From positions 620,001 to 684,000 of the forward strand of contig NC_015572.1 of assembly GCF_000214665.1 (NCBI RefSeq): a stretch of DNA of 64,000 bases, written 5' to 3'. The translations under genes were made by a program, and so were the position numbers. The stretch is from Methylomonas methanica MC09 (lineage in GTDB: Bacteria; Pseudomonadota; Gammaproteobacteria; Methylococcales; Methylomonadaceae). Under the pieces are notes generated by a model. That model saw nothing but the letters and a program-made list of their open reading frames with translations, was not told the DNA's origin and searched no databases. Below are positions 25,500 to 34,338 of this stretch, piece by piece (position 1 is the first letter of the stretch; each line of letters opens with the position of its first letter).

Positions 25500-25716
25500 A
25501 ATCGGGGGCATATATGGTCTGTACTGGTCAACTTTTTTTGGACACCGAAATAGGTTGTTGATCTGCCATTTTCATTTCACGGAAAATAGGGGTCATATAC
25601 CGTCTTGCAAAGCAAGCCTCTTGTCACTGAACAGCCAAATCAATTAGACATAAACCGATAAACGCCGCTTGCCGGAGATTAAAGCCAATAACGAAGGACA
25701 TCGGGGTCAGGTCTTG
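25500..25716. repeat. Decayed transposon ends and left end of RAYT element
   Basis: Three related left-end-like pieces: CGGGGGCATATATGGTCTGTAC (about 25503), GGGGTCATATACCGTCTTGCAAAGCAAG (25589-25616) and CGGGGTCAGGTCTTG (25702-25716). The last is the inverse of CAAGACCTGACCCC at the right ends. Near 25525, GGTCAACTTTTTTTGGACACC resembles an IS3-family tip, but no transposase accompanies it. Otherwise no gene is seen between 25488 and the intron. Confidence 0.5.
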
Positions 25717-26233
25717 GTTGCGGCTGGGCAATGTCGCACATTCTAGCGGGTGGAAATCCTGCCTCGGTAACTGCTAGCCACAGGCCGAGTATCGAGCCTT
25801 GCAGGCCAGTTGGCAACAACTTGCTTGATGCGTAGGCACGAAAACAGGCGAGGAGCAATGGTAACGGGTAAAGCCGACCGTGAAGGTGACAAGTCCCGAA
25901 ATGACGAGTTGGAGAGGGCTGATGGTTTCAAGACGCCAGCAAGCAACAAGGCAATTCGCGCTAAGGCAAGCGGATTGTCTCCGCCCGGGATAGTTAGCCG
26001 TTTCGAGCCTGATATTGCGAATGTGCGGTAACCCAGGAGATCCCTACGTTGGCGTTAACGATGGTTAACGCACTTCCCGACAAGCCTAAACAGCAAGAAA
26101 GGAAGCAGCGGCGTATGGAAGTCGGAGGTTCCTATAGTAGCGACGAATGCGGGCAATGCCGCAGGAGCAAAGGGGAGCCGGTTTAAGATAACGATCAACG
26201 GAAACATGCCCCGACACTGGGCGGACTCTGTGC

Positions 26234-27550
26234 ATGACAACAACAATTGAACGTTTCACACAATGGGCGCGGGAGAACCCGCAAAGGCAGTATACAGCGC
26301 TGATGGGACTCTTGAGCAGTCCAATGGAATTGCTGGCCTGCTTTGATGAACAGCCCGGGAATAAAGCGTGCGGAATCGACCAAGTCTGCAAAGCAGATTA
26401 TGAAGTCGATGTCGTCGCGCGGATTAACGCGCTATCAAGCCGACTGAAGCGATTAAGCTACCAGCCGAAGCCGTCACGGCGTGTGTACATTCCGAAAAGC
26501 AACGGTAAGGTCAGACCGCTTGGGATACCGAGCTTTGAAGACCGGATAGTACAACGGCAAATGGCCAAGATACTGGAAGCGATTTGGGAACCGGAATTTA
26601 GGAATTACTCCTATGGCTTCCGGCGAAACTGTAACGCTCATCAGGCGCTGGCAAGGCTGGCAGAAGTGATCACCAACGAAAACACCCAATGGATCGTGGA
26701 GGCGGATATTAAAGGCTTCTTTGATAACGTCAATCACGATTGGCTGATGAAATTTCTGGAGTACAGGATCAAAGATCCGATATTTCTAAGAATCATCAGG
26801 CGTTTTCTCAAAGCCGGTGTACTGGAGGATGGGGTGTGGCGGCATGAGGATACTGGAACGCCGCAAGGCGGTCTAATATCCCCGGTGCTGGCCAATATCT
26901 ACCTGCATTACGTGCTGGATATCTGGTTTGAGCGAAAATTCGCCAAGATGTGCCAAGGTAACGCTAAAGTCGTCAGATATGCAGACGATTTTGTAGTCTG
27001 CTTCGCCCGTGAAGACGACGCTAAGCGGTTTATGACGGAATTGCAGGAACGGCTGGACCAATTCGGTCTGGAAGTCGAACCGAGCAAAACCGCCTTGATC
27101 CGTTTTGGTAGCCAAGCGGCAACATCATGCGGCAAAGATGGTGCCAAACGTCCGGCGACTTTTGATTTTCTGGGCTTCACCCACTACGTGGGCAAGAGTC
27201 GCAAAGGTCGGTTCATAGTGGGGCGCACGACGCAACGCGATCGGATCACCAAGAAACTTAAAGAGGTCAACCAGAAATTGGCACAGTTAAGATTGCAAGG
27301 CGGAAAAGCCATGATGCTCTACGCGCGGCGGCACTTGGTCGGTCACGTAGCCTACTACGGTGTGAGTGGTAATGCCAGGCAGATCAGTAATTACGCTTAT
27401 CTGATAAGTCGCGTGCTATTTAAATGGATTAATAGACGCAGTCAAAGGCGAAGTTGTAACTGGGCGAAGTTCAGCAAGGTGTTACGGGCATGGATGCCAT
27501 CGTTGCAAATCCAGCACAACTTATATCCCAAACCATTGTGGATGACTTAA
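26234..27550 (+). CDS. ltrA: Group II intron reverse transcriptase/maturase
   Basis: A 438-residue intron-encoded protein, apparently intact. Reverse transcriptase blocks are in order: KVRPLGIPSFEDRIVQ, SYGFR, DIKGFFDNVNH, GTPQGGLISPVLANIYL, and the catalytic YADD (VVRYADDFVVC) near residue 253, then GLEVEPSKT and FDFLGFTHY. A maturase X-domain follows (GHVAYYGVSGN). No HNH endonuclease domain is present at the C-terminus, so target priming probably uses nascent strands. Promotes splicing and retrohoming of its intron. Confidence 0.93.
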   Translation: MTTTIERFTQWARENPQRQYTALMGLLSSPMELLACFDEQPGNKACGIDQVCKADYEVDVVARINALSSRLKRLSYQPKPSRRVYIPKSNGKVRPLGIPSFEDRIVQRQMAKILEAIWEPEFRNYSYGFRRNCNAHQALARLAEVITNENTQWIVEADIKGFFDNVNHDWLMKFLEYRIKDPIFLRIIRRFLKAGVLEDGVWRHEDTGTPQGGLISPVLANIYLHYVLDIWFERKFAKMCQGNAKVVRYADDFVVCFAREDDAKRFMTELQERLDQFGLEVEPSKTALIRFGSQAATSCGKDGAKRPATFDFLGFTHYVGKSRKGRFIVGRTTQRDRITKKLKEVNQKLAQLRLQGGKAMMLYARRHLVGHVAYYGVSGNARQISNYAYLISRVLFKWINRRSQRRSCNWAKFSKVLRAWMPSLQIQHNLYPKPLWMT

Positions 27551-27555
27551 ACTGG

Positions 27556-27627
27556 GAGCCGGATGGTGTAACGCTCCAAGTCCGGTTCTGCGAGGGCGGT
27601 AACCCGTAAGGGTTGCCGCTACTCTCC
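27556..27627 (+). ncRNA. Group II intron domains V and VI
   Basis: Domain V: GAGCCGGA at 27556 pairs with TCCGGTTC (ends 27588), with the catalytic AGC triad near its 5' side. Domain VI: GCGGTAACCC, loop GTAA, GGGTTGCCGC, then TACTCTCC; the unpaired A at about 27621 is the likely branch point, six or seven bases from the 3' junction. These follow the maturase stop by only a few bases, as usual. Confidence 0.7.
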
Positions 27628-27659
27628 CAATCAAGCAAACATAGTCTATCCTAACAGTC

Positions 27660-28511
27660 ATGGCTAGACCACTCAGATTAGAATTGGCAGGCGGGTTGTA
27701 TCATGTGACGTCGCGGGGAAATGCGCGGAGCGCGATATACCTTGATGATGAAGACCGATTGAACTGGCTCGAATTGTTCAATGAAGTTTGCGCCCGGTTT
27801 AATTGGGTTTGCCACGCCTATTGTTTGATGAGCAATCATTACCATGTGGTGGTCGAGACGGTAGAAGGGAATTTATCCAAGGGCATGCGCCAGTTGAATG
27901 GCGTTTACACACAAACCTTCAACCGTCGGCATCGGCGCGTCGGCCATGTATTTCAAGGACGCTATAAAGCCATCTTGGTGGAAAAAGACAGCTATTTGCT
28001 CGAGTTGTCCCGTTACGTGGTGTTGAATCCGGTACGCGCGCTGATGGTTAATGATGTCGCGGATTGGCCTTGGAGTAGTTATCGGGCGACGGTTGCTCAA
28101 GCGCCGCTGTTGCAATGCTTGCAAGTTGCGTGGTTGTTGCGGCAATTTGGTTTGAATCGAGCGCAAGCGATGGAACGCTATCAAGACTTTGTCCGAGCAG
28201 GTGTCGGTTTGCCGCCTGTTTGGGAAGGGCTTAGAAATCAGATTTTCCTAGGCGATAAGCCGTTCGTGGAAAAGCTGCAAAGGCAAATTAACGCCGAATC
28301 ACAAGATCTGAAAGAAATCCCCAAAGCGCAACGAAGAGCGTTGGGCAGTCCGCTAAGCGACTATGTCGAAACTATCCCCGATACGAAACAGGGAATAAGA
28401 CAGGCTTATGAGAGCGGCGATTATACGATGCAGCAAATCGCGGATGCTTTCGGCGTGCATTATTCGACAGTCAGTAGGGCGGTCAAAAAAAAGGGTTTTC
28501 GAGATGCTTGA
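27660..28511 (+). CDS. REP-associated tyrosine transposase (Y1/RAYT)
   Basis: A 283-residue Y1-type transposase. The HUH-type motif is CLMSNHYHVVVE (His-Tyr-His) near residue 60, the catalytic Tyr is in LELSRYVVLNPVRA near 120, and FQGRYKAILVEK is typical of RAYTs. A C-terminal helix-turn-helix (MQQIADAFGVHYSTVSRAV) ends the protein. RAYTs mobilise REP sequences through single-stranded intermediates. The gene looks intact; the group II intron lies just upstream, inside the element's left end, and may affect its expression. Confidence 0.9.
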   Translation: MARPLRLELAGGLYHVTSRGNARSAIYLDDEDRLNWLELFNEVCARFNWVCHAYCLMSNHYHVVVETVEGNLSKGMRQLNGVYTQTFNRRHRRVGHVFQGRYKAILVEKDSYLLELSRYVVLNPVRALMVNDVADWPWSSYRATVAQAPLLQCLQVAWLLRQFGLNRAQAMERYQDFVRAGVGLPPVWEGLRNQIFLGDKPFVEKLQRQINAESQDLKEIPKAQRRALGSPLSDYVETIPDTKQGIRQAYESGDYTMQQIADAFGVHYSTVSRAVKKKGFRDA

Positions 28512-28528
28512 TTGCAAGACCGGCCCCC
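28504..28528. repeat. Right end of the RAYT element
   Basis: ATGCTTGATTGCAAGACC (28504-28521) followed by GGCCCC overlaps the last codons and stop of the transposase gene. It is repeated at 25221-25238 and, inverted and split by the intron, at 25702-25716 plus 27628-27637. Confidence 0.75.
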
Positions 28529-28576
28529 TTTTTGGGCTACGTACTAAACAAAATTCGAAAACGCTTATTATTCAAT

Positions 28577-28858
28577 TCACTTGCGCACTCGATTCCGCCT
28601 AGCCTCCATTGGGTCCTGTACTAATGGCCGATAAATCTCCACCCGGTCGCCGTCCGCTATTGTTTTATCCCTCTTACAAGCCGAGCCGAATATGCCGATC
28701 TCTTGCACGGATAAATCAATTTCCGGAAACTCCCGCAATATACCGGATGCCCGGATAGCTTGTTCGGCGGTGCTGTCGGCGGGCAGGGTGACGGCGATAA
28801 TGGCTTGCCGTTGCGGCGTGGCATAGGCGACTTCCACGGCTATGACATCATTCGCCAT
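28577..28858 (-). CDS. rnfH: RnfH family protein (UPF0125)
   Basis: A 93-residue ubiquitin-like-fold protein of the RnfH/RatB family: IAVEVAYATPQRQAIIAVTLP at the start and SACKRDKTIADGDRVEIYRPLVQDPMEARRNR near the end. Overlaps the 3' end of ratA by 11 bases and is presumably translated with it, matching the usual ratA-rnfH pairing. Molecular function is uncertain; links to Rnf complexes come from gene context elsewhere. Confidence 0.9.
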   Translation of the reverse strand: MANDVIAVEVAYATPQRQAIIAVTLPADSTAEQAIRASGILREFPEIDLSVQEIGIFGSACKRDKTIADGDRVEIYRPLVQDPMEARRNRVRK

Positions 28859-29285
28859 AGACGACTTTGGCGCGTTGGGTAAAGGAGTTAATCATGGTGT
28901 TGCAAATTTGGTTGAACACCGGGCCGAAGGCCAGGCTGGCAAACGCGCTGGCGATTTCGAATTCCAGATCCAGGGAAATTTTGCAGGCGTCTTCGCGCAG
29001 CGGCATAAAGCTCCAAAAACCCTCCAGGGATTTGAACGGCCCGTCCAGCAGGCTGATCTGGATTTTACCGCCCCGGTCCAGCCGGTTGCGGGTAGTGAAG
29101 GATTTGTGAAAGCCGGCCTTGGCAATTTGGATTTCCCCTTCGACGATATCGCCTTCCCGCTTTAAAACCCGGCTGCCGCTGCACCAGGGTAAAAACTTGG
29201 GGTAGGACTCTATGTCGTCGACCAAGTCGAACATTTGCTGGGCGGAAAATTTTACCAGGGCGCTTTTTTGGACGACCGAGACCAT
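28848..29285 (-). CDS. ratA: RatA/Coq10-type START-domain protein
   Basis: 145 residues from the ATG at 29285 (an upstream extension to 29360 is disfavoured as it runs inside the transporter gene). START/Coq10-like lipid-binding domain: MFDLVDDIESYPKFLPWCSGSRVLKREG at the N-terminus is the family signature. E. coli RatA was described as a toxin blocking 70S association, while homologues bind ubiquinone; either role is possible. Start overlaps the stop of the transporter (TAATG). Confidence 0.88.
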   Translation of the reverse strand: MVSVVQKSALVKFSAQQMFDLVDDIESYPKFLPWCSGSRVLKREGDIVEGEIQIAKAGFHKSFTTRNRLDRGGKIQISLLDGPFKSLEGFWSFMPLREDACKISLDLEFEIASAFASLAFGPVFNQICNTMINSFTQRAKVVYGE

Positions 29286-30643
29286 TACAGCACTCCGAGT
29301 ACATGCAAAAATACTAAAAACACTGCTGCGGGCGAGACGTATTTGATCAAAAACCGCCAAGCCTGAAACCCTTCGGCCGGCAGTTCCAGTTCTTGTTCCG
29401 CGTGCTGGGTTTTCATCATCCAGCCGGCAAACACGGCAATGGCCATGCCGCCCAAGGGCAGCATCAGGTTGGCGGTCAGATAATCGAGCAGTTCGAACAG
29501 GTTTTTATCGAACAGTTTCAGGTCAGCCCAAATATTGAAGGAAAACACCACGCCCACGCCCAAGGCCCAACAAGCGGCTCCCGACCAGACACAGGCTTGA
29601 TGGCGTTCTATGTTTTTGTTTTCCACCAGCCAGGCCACGGCGGGTTCGATCAAGGAAATAGAGGAGGACAACGCGGCGAAAAACAGCAGGATAAAAAACA
29701 GCAAGCCGAACAACCAGCCGCCGCTCATGTGGCCGAAAGCCAGCGGCAGGGTTTGGAAAATCAGGCCCGGGCCGGCGCTGGCTTCCAGATTATTGGCAAA
29801 TACCAAGGGGAAAATGGCGATGCCGGCCAGCAATGCCACCACGGTGTCGGCGCCGGCGATGAAAAAAGTGGTTTTGGCAATCGAAACGTGGTTGGGCAGA
29901 TACGAGCCGTATGCCATGATGGCGCCCATGCCCAAGCTCAAGGTAAAGAAGGCATGGCCCATGGCCGTCAGTACCGCGTCGGCGTCTATCTTGCTGAAGT
30001 CGGGGTTGAACAAAAAGTTCATGCCCTGTTCGTAGGCGCCGGTCGACATGGCGTAACCCACCAGCAGAATCAAAATTACAAATAAGGCCGGCATCAGAAA
30101 GCGTACGGCTTTTTCCAGGCCGCCTTGCACGCCCTGCATGACGAAATACATGGTTGCCATCATAAACGCGGTGTGCCAGAAGATTTGTTGTACCGGATTG
30201 GCCATCAAATTTTCGAACAGGCGTTGAATCTCTTCCGCGTCGCTGTTAATAAAGTTGCCGAAAAAAGCTTTGACGATATACGCCATGGACCAGCCGGCGA
30301 TGACGCTGTAATAGGCCAAAATCAAAAAACCGGCGATCATGCCCGCCCAACCGACATACTGCCAGCGCGGATCGACGCCTGATTCTTCCGAAAGGGTTTG
30401 CATCGTGTTGATCGGGCTTTGCCGGCCGCGCCGGCCCAGCGTGATTTCGGCGATCATGATGGGAATGCCGAGTACGGCTATACACAGCAAGTAGACCATG
30501 ACGAAGGCGCCGCCGCCGTTTTCGCCGGTGATGTACGGAAATTTCCAGATATTCCCAAGGCCGACCGCGGAACCTGTGGCGGCCAGAATGAATGCGAAGC
30601 GCGACGACCATTGGCCGTGAATGGATTGGGTTTTTTCCGTCAT
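29285..30643 (-). CDS. Sodium-dependent transporter, NSS (SNF) family
   Basis: 452 residues from the ATG at 30643. Begins WSSRFAFILAATGSAVGLGNIWKFPYITGENGGGAFV, the neurotransmitter:sodium symporter signature with the Na+/substrate-binding first helix, and has about 11-12 membrane helices (for example MVYLLCIAVLGIPIMIAEI). LeuT-fold importers move amino acids or related solutes with Na+; the substrate is unknown. Same strand as ratA and rnfH, with overlapping start, so one operon. Confidence 0.9.
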   Translation of the reverse strand: MTEKTQSIHGQWSSRFAFILAATGSAVGLGNIWKFPYITGENGGGAFVMVYLLCIAVLGIPIMIAEITLGRRGRQSPINTMQTLSEESGVDPRWQYVGWAGMIAGFLILAYYSVIAGWSMAYIVKAFFGNFINSDAEEIQRLFENLMANPVQQIFWHTAFMMATMYFVMQGVQGGLEKAVRFLMPALFVILILLVGYAMSTGAYEQGMNFLFNPDFSKIDADAVLTAMGHAFFTLSLGMGAIMAYGSYLPNHVSIAKTTFFIAGADTVVALLAGIAIFPLVFANNLEASAGPGLIFQTLPLAFGHMSGGWLFGLLFFILLFFAALSSSISLIEPAVAWLVENKNIERHQACVWSGAACWALGVGVVFSFNIWADLKLFDKNLFELLDYLTANLMLPLGGMAIAVFAGWMMKTQHAEQELELPAEGFQAWRFLIKYVSPAAVFLVFLHVLGVL

Positions 30644-30742
30644 GGTACCAAGCTCTATGATTAAGTCGTTATTTTGTGGGCGGGTCGGGTAAAATAACAA
30701 AATTATTGTTTTCAGTCAGTCTAAAAAAATCGACGCATCGCC

Positions 30743-31228
30743 ATGGCAGCCAAAAAATCCAAAAAGGACAGCAAACAAACCGACAATACCATTGCCGTCA
30801 ATCGGCAAGCTTCCCACGAATATTTCATAGAAGAACAATTCGAGGCCGGGCTGGTATTGGAAGGCTGGGAAGTGAAAAGTCTGCGCGATGGACGCATCCA
30901 GCTTAAGGAAAGTTATGTCGATATTCGGCGTGGCGAGGCTTGGTTGTGCGGTGCGCATGTTTCGCCAATGTTGTCGGCGTCGACCCATGTGAATCCGGAT
31001 GCGGTGCGGCGAAAAAAATTATTGCTGCACAGACGCGAATTGAGCCGATTGATCGGTTCGGTGGAACGCAAGGGTTTTACCCTGATTCCCTTGTCCATGT
31101 ATTGGGTAAGAGGACGGGCCAAGCTGAAAATCGGCTTGGCCAAGGGTAAAAAACTGCACGATAAACGCGCCACCGCCAAGGACAAGGATTGGCAGCGCGA
31201 AAAGGCGCGGGTCATGAAGCATGGCTAA
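30743..31228 (+). CDS. smpB: SsrA-binding protein SmpB
   Basis: A 161-residue SmpB, the tmRNA partner in trans-translation rescue of stalled ribosomes. Key stretches: [28 protein letters not shown] and the basic C-terminal tail [24 protein letters not shown] that enters the mRNA channel. Divergent from the transporter-ratA operon, the common gammaproteobacterial arrangement. The tmRNA gene ssrA was not recognised in this window. Its last bases overlap the isochorismatase start by eight. Confidence 0.96.
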   Translation: MAAKKSKKDSKQTDNTIAVNRQASHEYFIEEQFEAGLVLEGWEVKSLRDGRIQLKESYVDIRRGEAWLCGAHVSPMLSASTHVNPDAVRRKKLLLHRRELSRLIGSVERKGFTLIPLSMYWVRGRAKLKIGLAKGKKLHDKRATAKDKDWQREKARVMKHG

Positions 31229-31799
31229 TGCCGCCCCTAAGCAGGCCGGTTTGCTGAACGTTGAGCAAAGCCTGTTGCTGATCGTCGATGTGCAAAGCCG
31301 ATTGCTGGAGGCGATGCCGCCGGCGGATGCGCAAGCCCTGTCGGACCATTCGGTCAGAATGTTGAAAGCCGCCGCGTTACTGGATGTACCTGTTCTGTTG
31401 ACCGAGCAATATCCCAAGGGGCTGGGGCCTACGGCCGAAATCGTCAAACTATCGTTGCCCGCGAACGCGCAATGTTTCGAAAAGACGGTATTCTCCTGTT
31501 GCGGTAGCGCTGAATTTAATCGGGCCTTGCATGCCGCCGCTAAAAATCAAGTCGTCATTGTCGGGCAGGAAGCGCATGTGTGCGTGTTGCAAACGGCGTT
31601 TGACTTGTTGCGGCAAGGTTTCGAGGTGTTTGTGGTTGAGGATGCGGTGTGCTCGAGAGCGGATCAGCATAAGGAAAACGCCCTGCGGCGCATGCGCCAG
31701 GCCGGCGTCGGCATCGTCAATCACGAATCGGTATTGTTCGAATGGCTGCGCGATGCGCGGCATCCCCACTTTAAAATGATTTCCGCGCTGGTGCGCTAG
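31221..31799 (+). CDS. Isochorismatase-family cysteine hydrolase
   Basis: A 192-residue isochorismatase-like hydrolase, YcaC type. The Asp-Lys-Cys catalytic triad is visible: Asp in [11 protein letters not shown] near 23, Lys in [10 protein letters not shown] near 84, Cys in [16 protein letters not shown] near 118. Substrate unknown. Overlaps smpB by eight bases, so likely co-transcribed; apbE follows after 16 bases. Confidence 0.85.
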   Translation: MANAAPKQAGLLNVEQSLLLIVDVQSRLLEAMPPADAQALSDHSVRMLKAAALLDVPVLLTEQYPKGLGPTAEIVKLSLPANAQCFEKTVFSCCGSAEFNRALHAAAKNQVVIVGQEAHVCVLQTAFDLLRQGFEVFVVEDAVCSRADQHKENALRRMRQAGVGIVNHESVLFEWLRDARHPHFKMISALVR

Positions 31800-31815
31800 A
31801 TTATTCGATTACGAG

Positions 31816-32838
31816 ATGAAGACTTTCCCCCTATTACTCTGCGGACTGGCAATTGCGACCGGCTTGGCCGGCTGCGGCGAGCCCGGTTCCGATATCGCCA
31901 AATTTGAAGGCTTTACCCAAGGCACGACCTATCACATCAGTTACTGGTCGGAAACGCCGGTGGACGGCAGGGCGCTGGAAGCCTCGGTGAATAAAGTCTT
32001 GGCGGATATCGATAAAAATTTGTCCAATTACCGGCCGGATTCGGTGATCGAAGTGTTTAACCATAATCCATCGGCCGACAGTCAGGCGGTGGGCGACGAA
32101 ATTGTGGCATTAATTAAAGTAGCCGGTAAAGTCAGCCATGCCAGTCAGGGTTGTTACGATTTGACCATCAAGCCCTTGTTCGATTTATGGGGTTTTCAAG
32201 GCGACGCCTTGAACATACCCGACGAGGCAGTGCTGCAACAAGCCAGGGCGGAAATCGGTCTGGATAAAGTCGTGGTGGTTGACGATACGCATTTGCGAAA
32301 GCCGCCTGATGTTCGCGTGGATGTGTCGTCGGTGGCGCAAGGTTACAGCGTGGAAAAAATCAGCCGGATAATGGAAGAGCGGGGCGTGCACAATTATTTG
32401 GTTGAGATAGGCGGCGAACTGAAAACCCACGGCCATAAACCGGACGGTTCGGCTTGGCGCATTGCGGTGGAAAAGCCGCTGCCGGGCGAACAGCGTCTGC
32501 TGAAAGTATTGACTACGCCCAAGGACCAGCCGTTTGCGGTGATGACCTCGGGAACTTATCGGCACTATTTCGATGTCAATGGGCAGCGCTATAGCCATAT
32601 TCTGGACGCGCGCACCGGCAAGCCGGTTACCCATGATTTGGTGGCGGTTACCGTGTTGCATGAAGATCCCACCGTTGCCGACGCCTGGTCGACCGCCTTG
32701 CTGTGCGTGGGCCAGCAACAAGGCATACAGTTGGCCAATGCCGAGCATCTGAAAGTGCTGTTTATTCAGCAGCAAGGGGATGCTTTAGTGGAAACCAAGT
32801 CGCAAGCTTTAGAAGCTAGCGGTCTATCGTTTGAATGA
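31816..32838 (+). CDS. apbE: FAD:protein FMN transferase ApbE
   Basis: A 340-residue lipoprotein: signal peptide with lipobox GLAGC (residues 17-21). ApbE domain: FEGFTQGTTYHISYW, IDKNLSNYRPDSVIEVFN, CYDLTIKPLFDLWGF, and VDVSSVAQGYSVEKI with the FAD/Mg-binding Asp; MTSGTYRHYFDVNGQRYSHI near the end. It attaches FMN to Ser/Thr of FMN_bind domains in the periplasm. A likely client, the FMN-binding protein at 14852-15403, is in this window; others would be NqrC or RnfG. Next gene overlaps only in a spurious extension. Confidence 0.93.
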   Translation: MKTFPLLLCGLAIATGLAGCGEPGSDIAKFEGFTQGTTYHISYWSETPVDGRALEASVNKVLADIDKNLSNYRPDSVIEVFNHNPSADSQAVGDEIVALIKVAGKVSHASQGCYDLTIKPLFDLWGFQGDALNIPDEAVLQQARAEIGLDKVVVVDDTHLRKPPDVRVDVSSVAQGYSVEKISRIMEERGVHNYLVEIGGELKTHGHKPDGSAWRIAVEKPLPGEQRLLKVLTTPKDQPFAVMTSGTYRHYFDVNGQRYSHILDARTGKPVTHDLVAVTVLHEDPTVADAWSTALLCVGQQQGIQLANAEHLKVLFIQQQGDALVETKSQALEASGLSFE

Positions 32839-32887
32839 GCCGTGTTTGAGCGTGATAGTATCGCGGCAGGTTTTGCAGGGGGAACCG

Positions 32888-33607
32888 ATGTTTGATCTAA
32901 CCAATAATTTGCTGTTTTCCGTGCATGGCGGCGCCGATTCGGGCGGCGGCGTGGCGGGTGCCGTGGCGGGTTTGCTGAGTTTTGTGGAAGGACTGTTGGC
33001 ATTATCGCCGGCGGACATGTTTGCCAAGCTGATGCCGGGTGTATCCGCGCTGGAAAATATACATCCAATGTTCGTGCATTTTCCGATTGCCTTGCTGCCG
33101 TTGTTTTTTCTGTTGGATGTCATCGGTACGGTCGGGGGCAAACCCGACTGGCGGCGGGCGGCGGGTTGGTTTTTATATATCGGAACGTTTTTTGCCGGAT
33201 TGACGGTGGTCGCCGGTCTGATTGCCGCCGGCGCGGTTGCTCATGGCGGCGATGTACATGAAATCATGGAAAATCACGAGCATTTGGGTATTTCGGTGTT
33301 TGCGCTGGCTGCGGTGCTGGCGGTTTGGCGTTGGCTGGCCAAAGGGCAAATTGCCGGTCCCGCCAATACCTTATATTTGTTATCCGCCGCCATTTTGTCC
33401 GCACTGTTGGTGTTCACGGCCGATTTCGGCGGATTGATGGTTTATAAATACGGTGTGGCGGTAGAGCCGGTGGCCGTAACGAATAAAGAAGCCGCGGCCC
33501 GGCACCAACATGGTGGGGTTGCAGCCATGCCCGATGCTCCGCCGATGACAGAGGAAGAAGACGAAGAGTCTGAACATCAGCACGACCATCACGATCACAG
33601 TCATTGA
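32888..33607 (+). CDS. DUF2231 membrane protein
   Basis: 239 residues from the ATG at 32888, after AGGGGGAACCG. A DUF2231-type domain with about four membrane helices: NIHPMFVHFPIALLPLFFLLDVIG starts the domain, followed by helices near 100-125, 150-165 and 175-200. Conserved His residues in HPMFVHFP and NHEHLGIS could hold heme or metal. The C-terminal tail is extremely His/Glu/Asp rich (EDEESEHQHDHHDHSH), suggesting metal binding. Downstream of apbE, perhaps in one unit; function unknown. Confidence 0.8.
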   Translation: MFDLTNNLLFSVHGGADSGGGVAGAVAGLLSFVEGLLALSPADMFAKLMPGVSALENIHPMFVHFPIALLPLFFLLDVIGTVGGKPDWRRAAGWFLYIGTFFAGLTVVAGLIAAGAVAHGGDVHEIMENHEHLGISVFALAAVLAVWRWLAKGQIAGPANTLYLLSAAILSALLVFTADFGGLMVYKYGVAVEPVAVTNKEAAARHQHGGVAAMPDAPPMTEEEDEESEHQHDHHDHSH

Positions 33608-33711
33608 GGGCTAAAATTCCGAGTTTGATTATTCAGGTTTTTTTGCAGGTTTAGATCATGAAATTTTTGGCTTGTGTGGTATTCTAGCCGACCTTTTTTG
33701 TGAGGCTTTTT

Positions 33712-34332
33712 ATGCGTACCCGCGTTAAAATCTGCGGCTTTACCCGAGTGGAAGATGCGTTGGCCGCTGCCCGTTTGGGCGTGGATGCGATTGGCTTGGT
33801 GTTTTATTCCCAGAGTCCGCGCAACGTTTCAATTGCCAAGGCTGCGGCAATAACCCGGGCGTTGCCGGCTTTTGTCAGCGTGGTGGGCCTGTTTGTGGAT
33901 GCCGAGCCGGATTGGGTGAGGGATGTGTTGGCCGAGGTCAACATCGATTGCCTGCAGTTTCACGGCGACGAATCGCCTGAAGAGTGCCGGCTTTACGCCA
34001 AGCCTTATATCAAGGCAATCCGCATGCAGCCGGGTGTCGATCTGGATGATATCCAAGCGCAATACGCCGACGCGGCCGGATTGTTGCTGGATGCCTATCA
34101 TCCCGGCGTGCAAGGTGGTACGGGCAGCGGGTTCGACTGGGAGCTGATTACCGGCAAACTGTCGTTACCGCTGATATTGGCGGGCGGATTATCGCCGGAA
34201 AACGCGGCGCTGGCTGTGCAGCAAGTCAGGCCGTATGCGCTGGATGTCAGCAGCGGCGTGGAAGCCGGCAAAGGCGTCAAGGATGCGGAAAAAATGGCTG
34301 CCTTTATAAGAAAAATTAATCAAACGACTTAA
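33712..34332 (+). CDS. trpF: Phosphoribosylanthranilate isomerase
   Basis: 206 residues from the ATG at 33712; the GTG at 33700 is less likely since GTGAGG serves as its ribosome binding site. TrpF motifs: RVKICGFTR with the catalytic Cys, DAIGLVFYSQSPRNV, LQFHGDE with the catalytic Asp-side strand, LLDAY...GGTGSGFDW and LAGGLSPENA, DVSSGVEAGKGVKD. Performs the Amadori rearrangement in tryptophan synthesis. First gene of a long collinear cluster (trpF-trpB-trpA-accD-folC-dedD-cvpA-purF-metZ). Confidence 0.95.
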   Translation: MRTRVKICGFTRVEDALAAARLGVDAIGLVFYSQSPRNVSIAKAAAITRALPAFVSVVGLFVDAEPDWVRDVLAEVNIDCLQFHGDESPEECRLYAKPYIKAIRMQPGVDLDDIQAQYADAAGLLLDAYHPGVQGGTGSGFDWELITGKLSLPLILAGGLSPENAALAVQQVRPYALDVSSGVEAGKGVKDAEKMAAFIRKINQTT

Positions 34333-34338
34333 ACAACT

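Larger units (their letters stand above)
25717..27627 (+). mobile_element. Group II intron with its maturase
   Basis: About 1.9 kb. The left junction follows GGTCTTG and the right precedes CAATCAAGCA; joined, they restore GGTCTTGCAATCAAGC, the inverse of the element's right end, so the edges are inferred from the interrupted inverted repeat (plus or minus 1-2 bases). The intron begins GTTGCGG (family consensus GUGYG). A structured 5' part of about 500 bases precedes the reverse transcriptase gene, then domains V and VI close it. Likely a self-splicing ribozyme and retroelement. The RNA fold was not computed. Confidence 0.75.

Noticed and set aside
25525..25546. IS3-family insertion sequence
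   Set aside because: Only a terminal-repeat-like sequence (GGTCAACTTTTTTTGGACACC) is present; no transposase or second end was found.
31229..31815. tmRNA (ssrA) gene next to smpB
   Set aside because: The sequence after smpB codes for the isochorismatase-like protein; no tRNA-like ends or tag frame were recognised.
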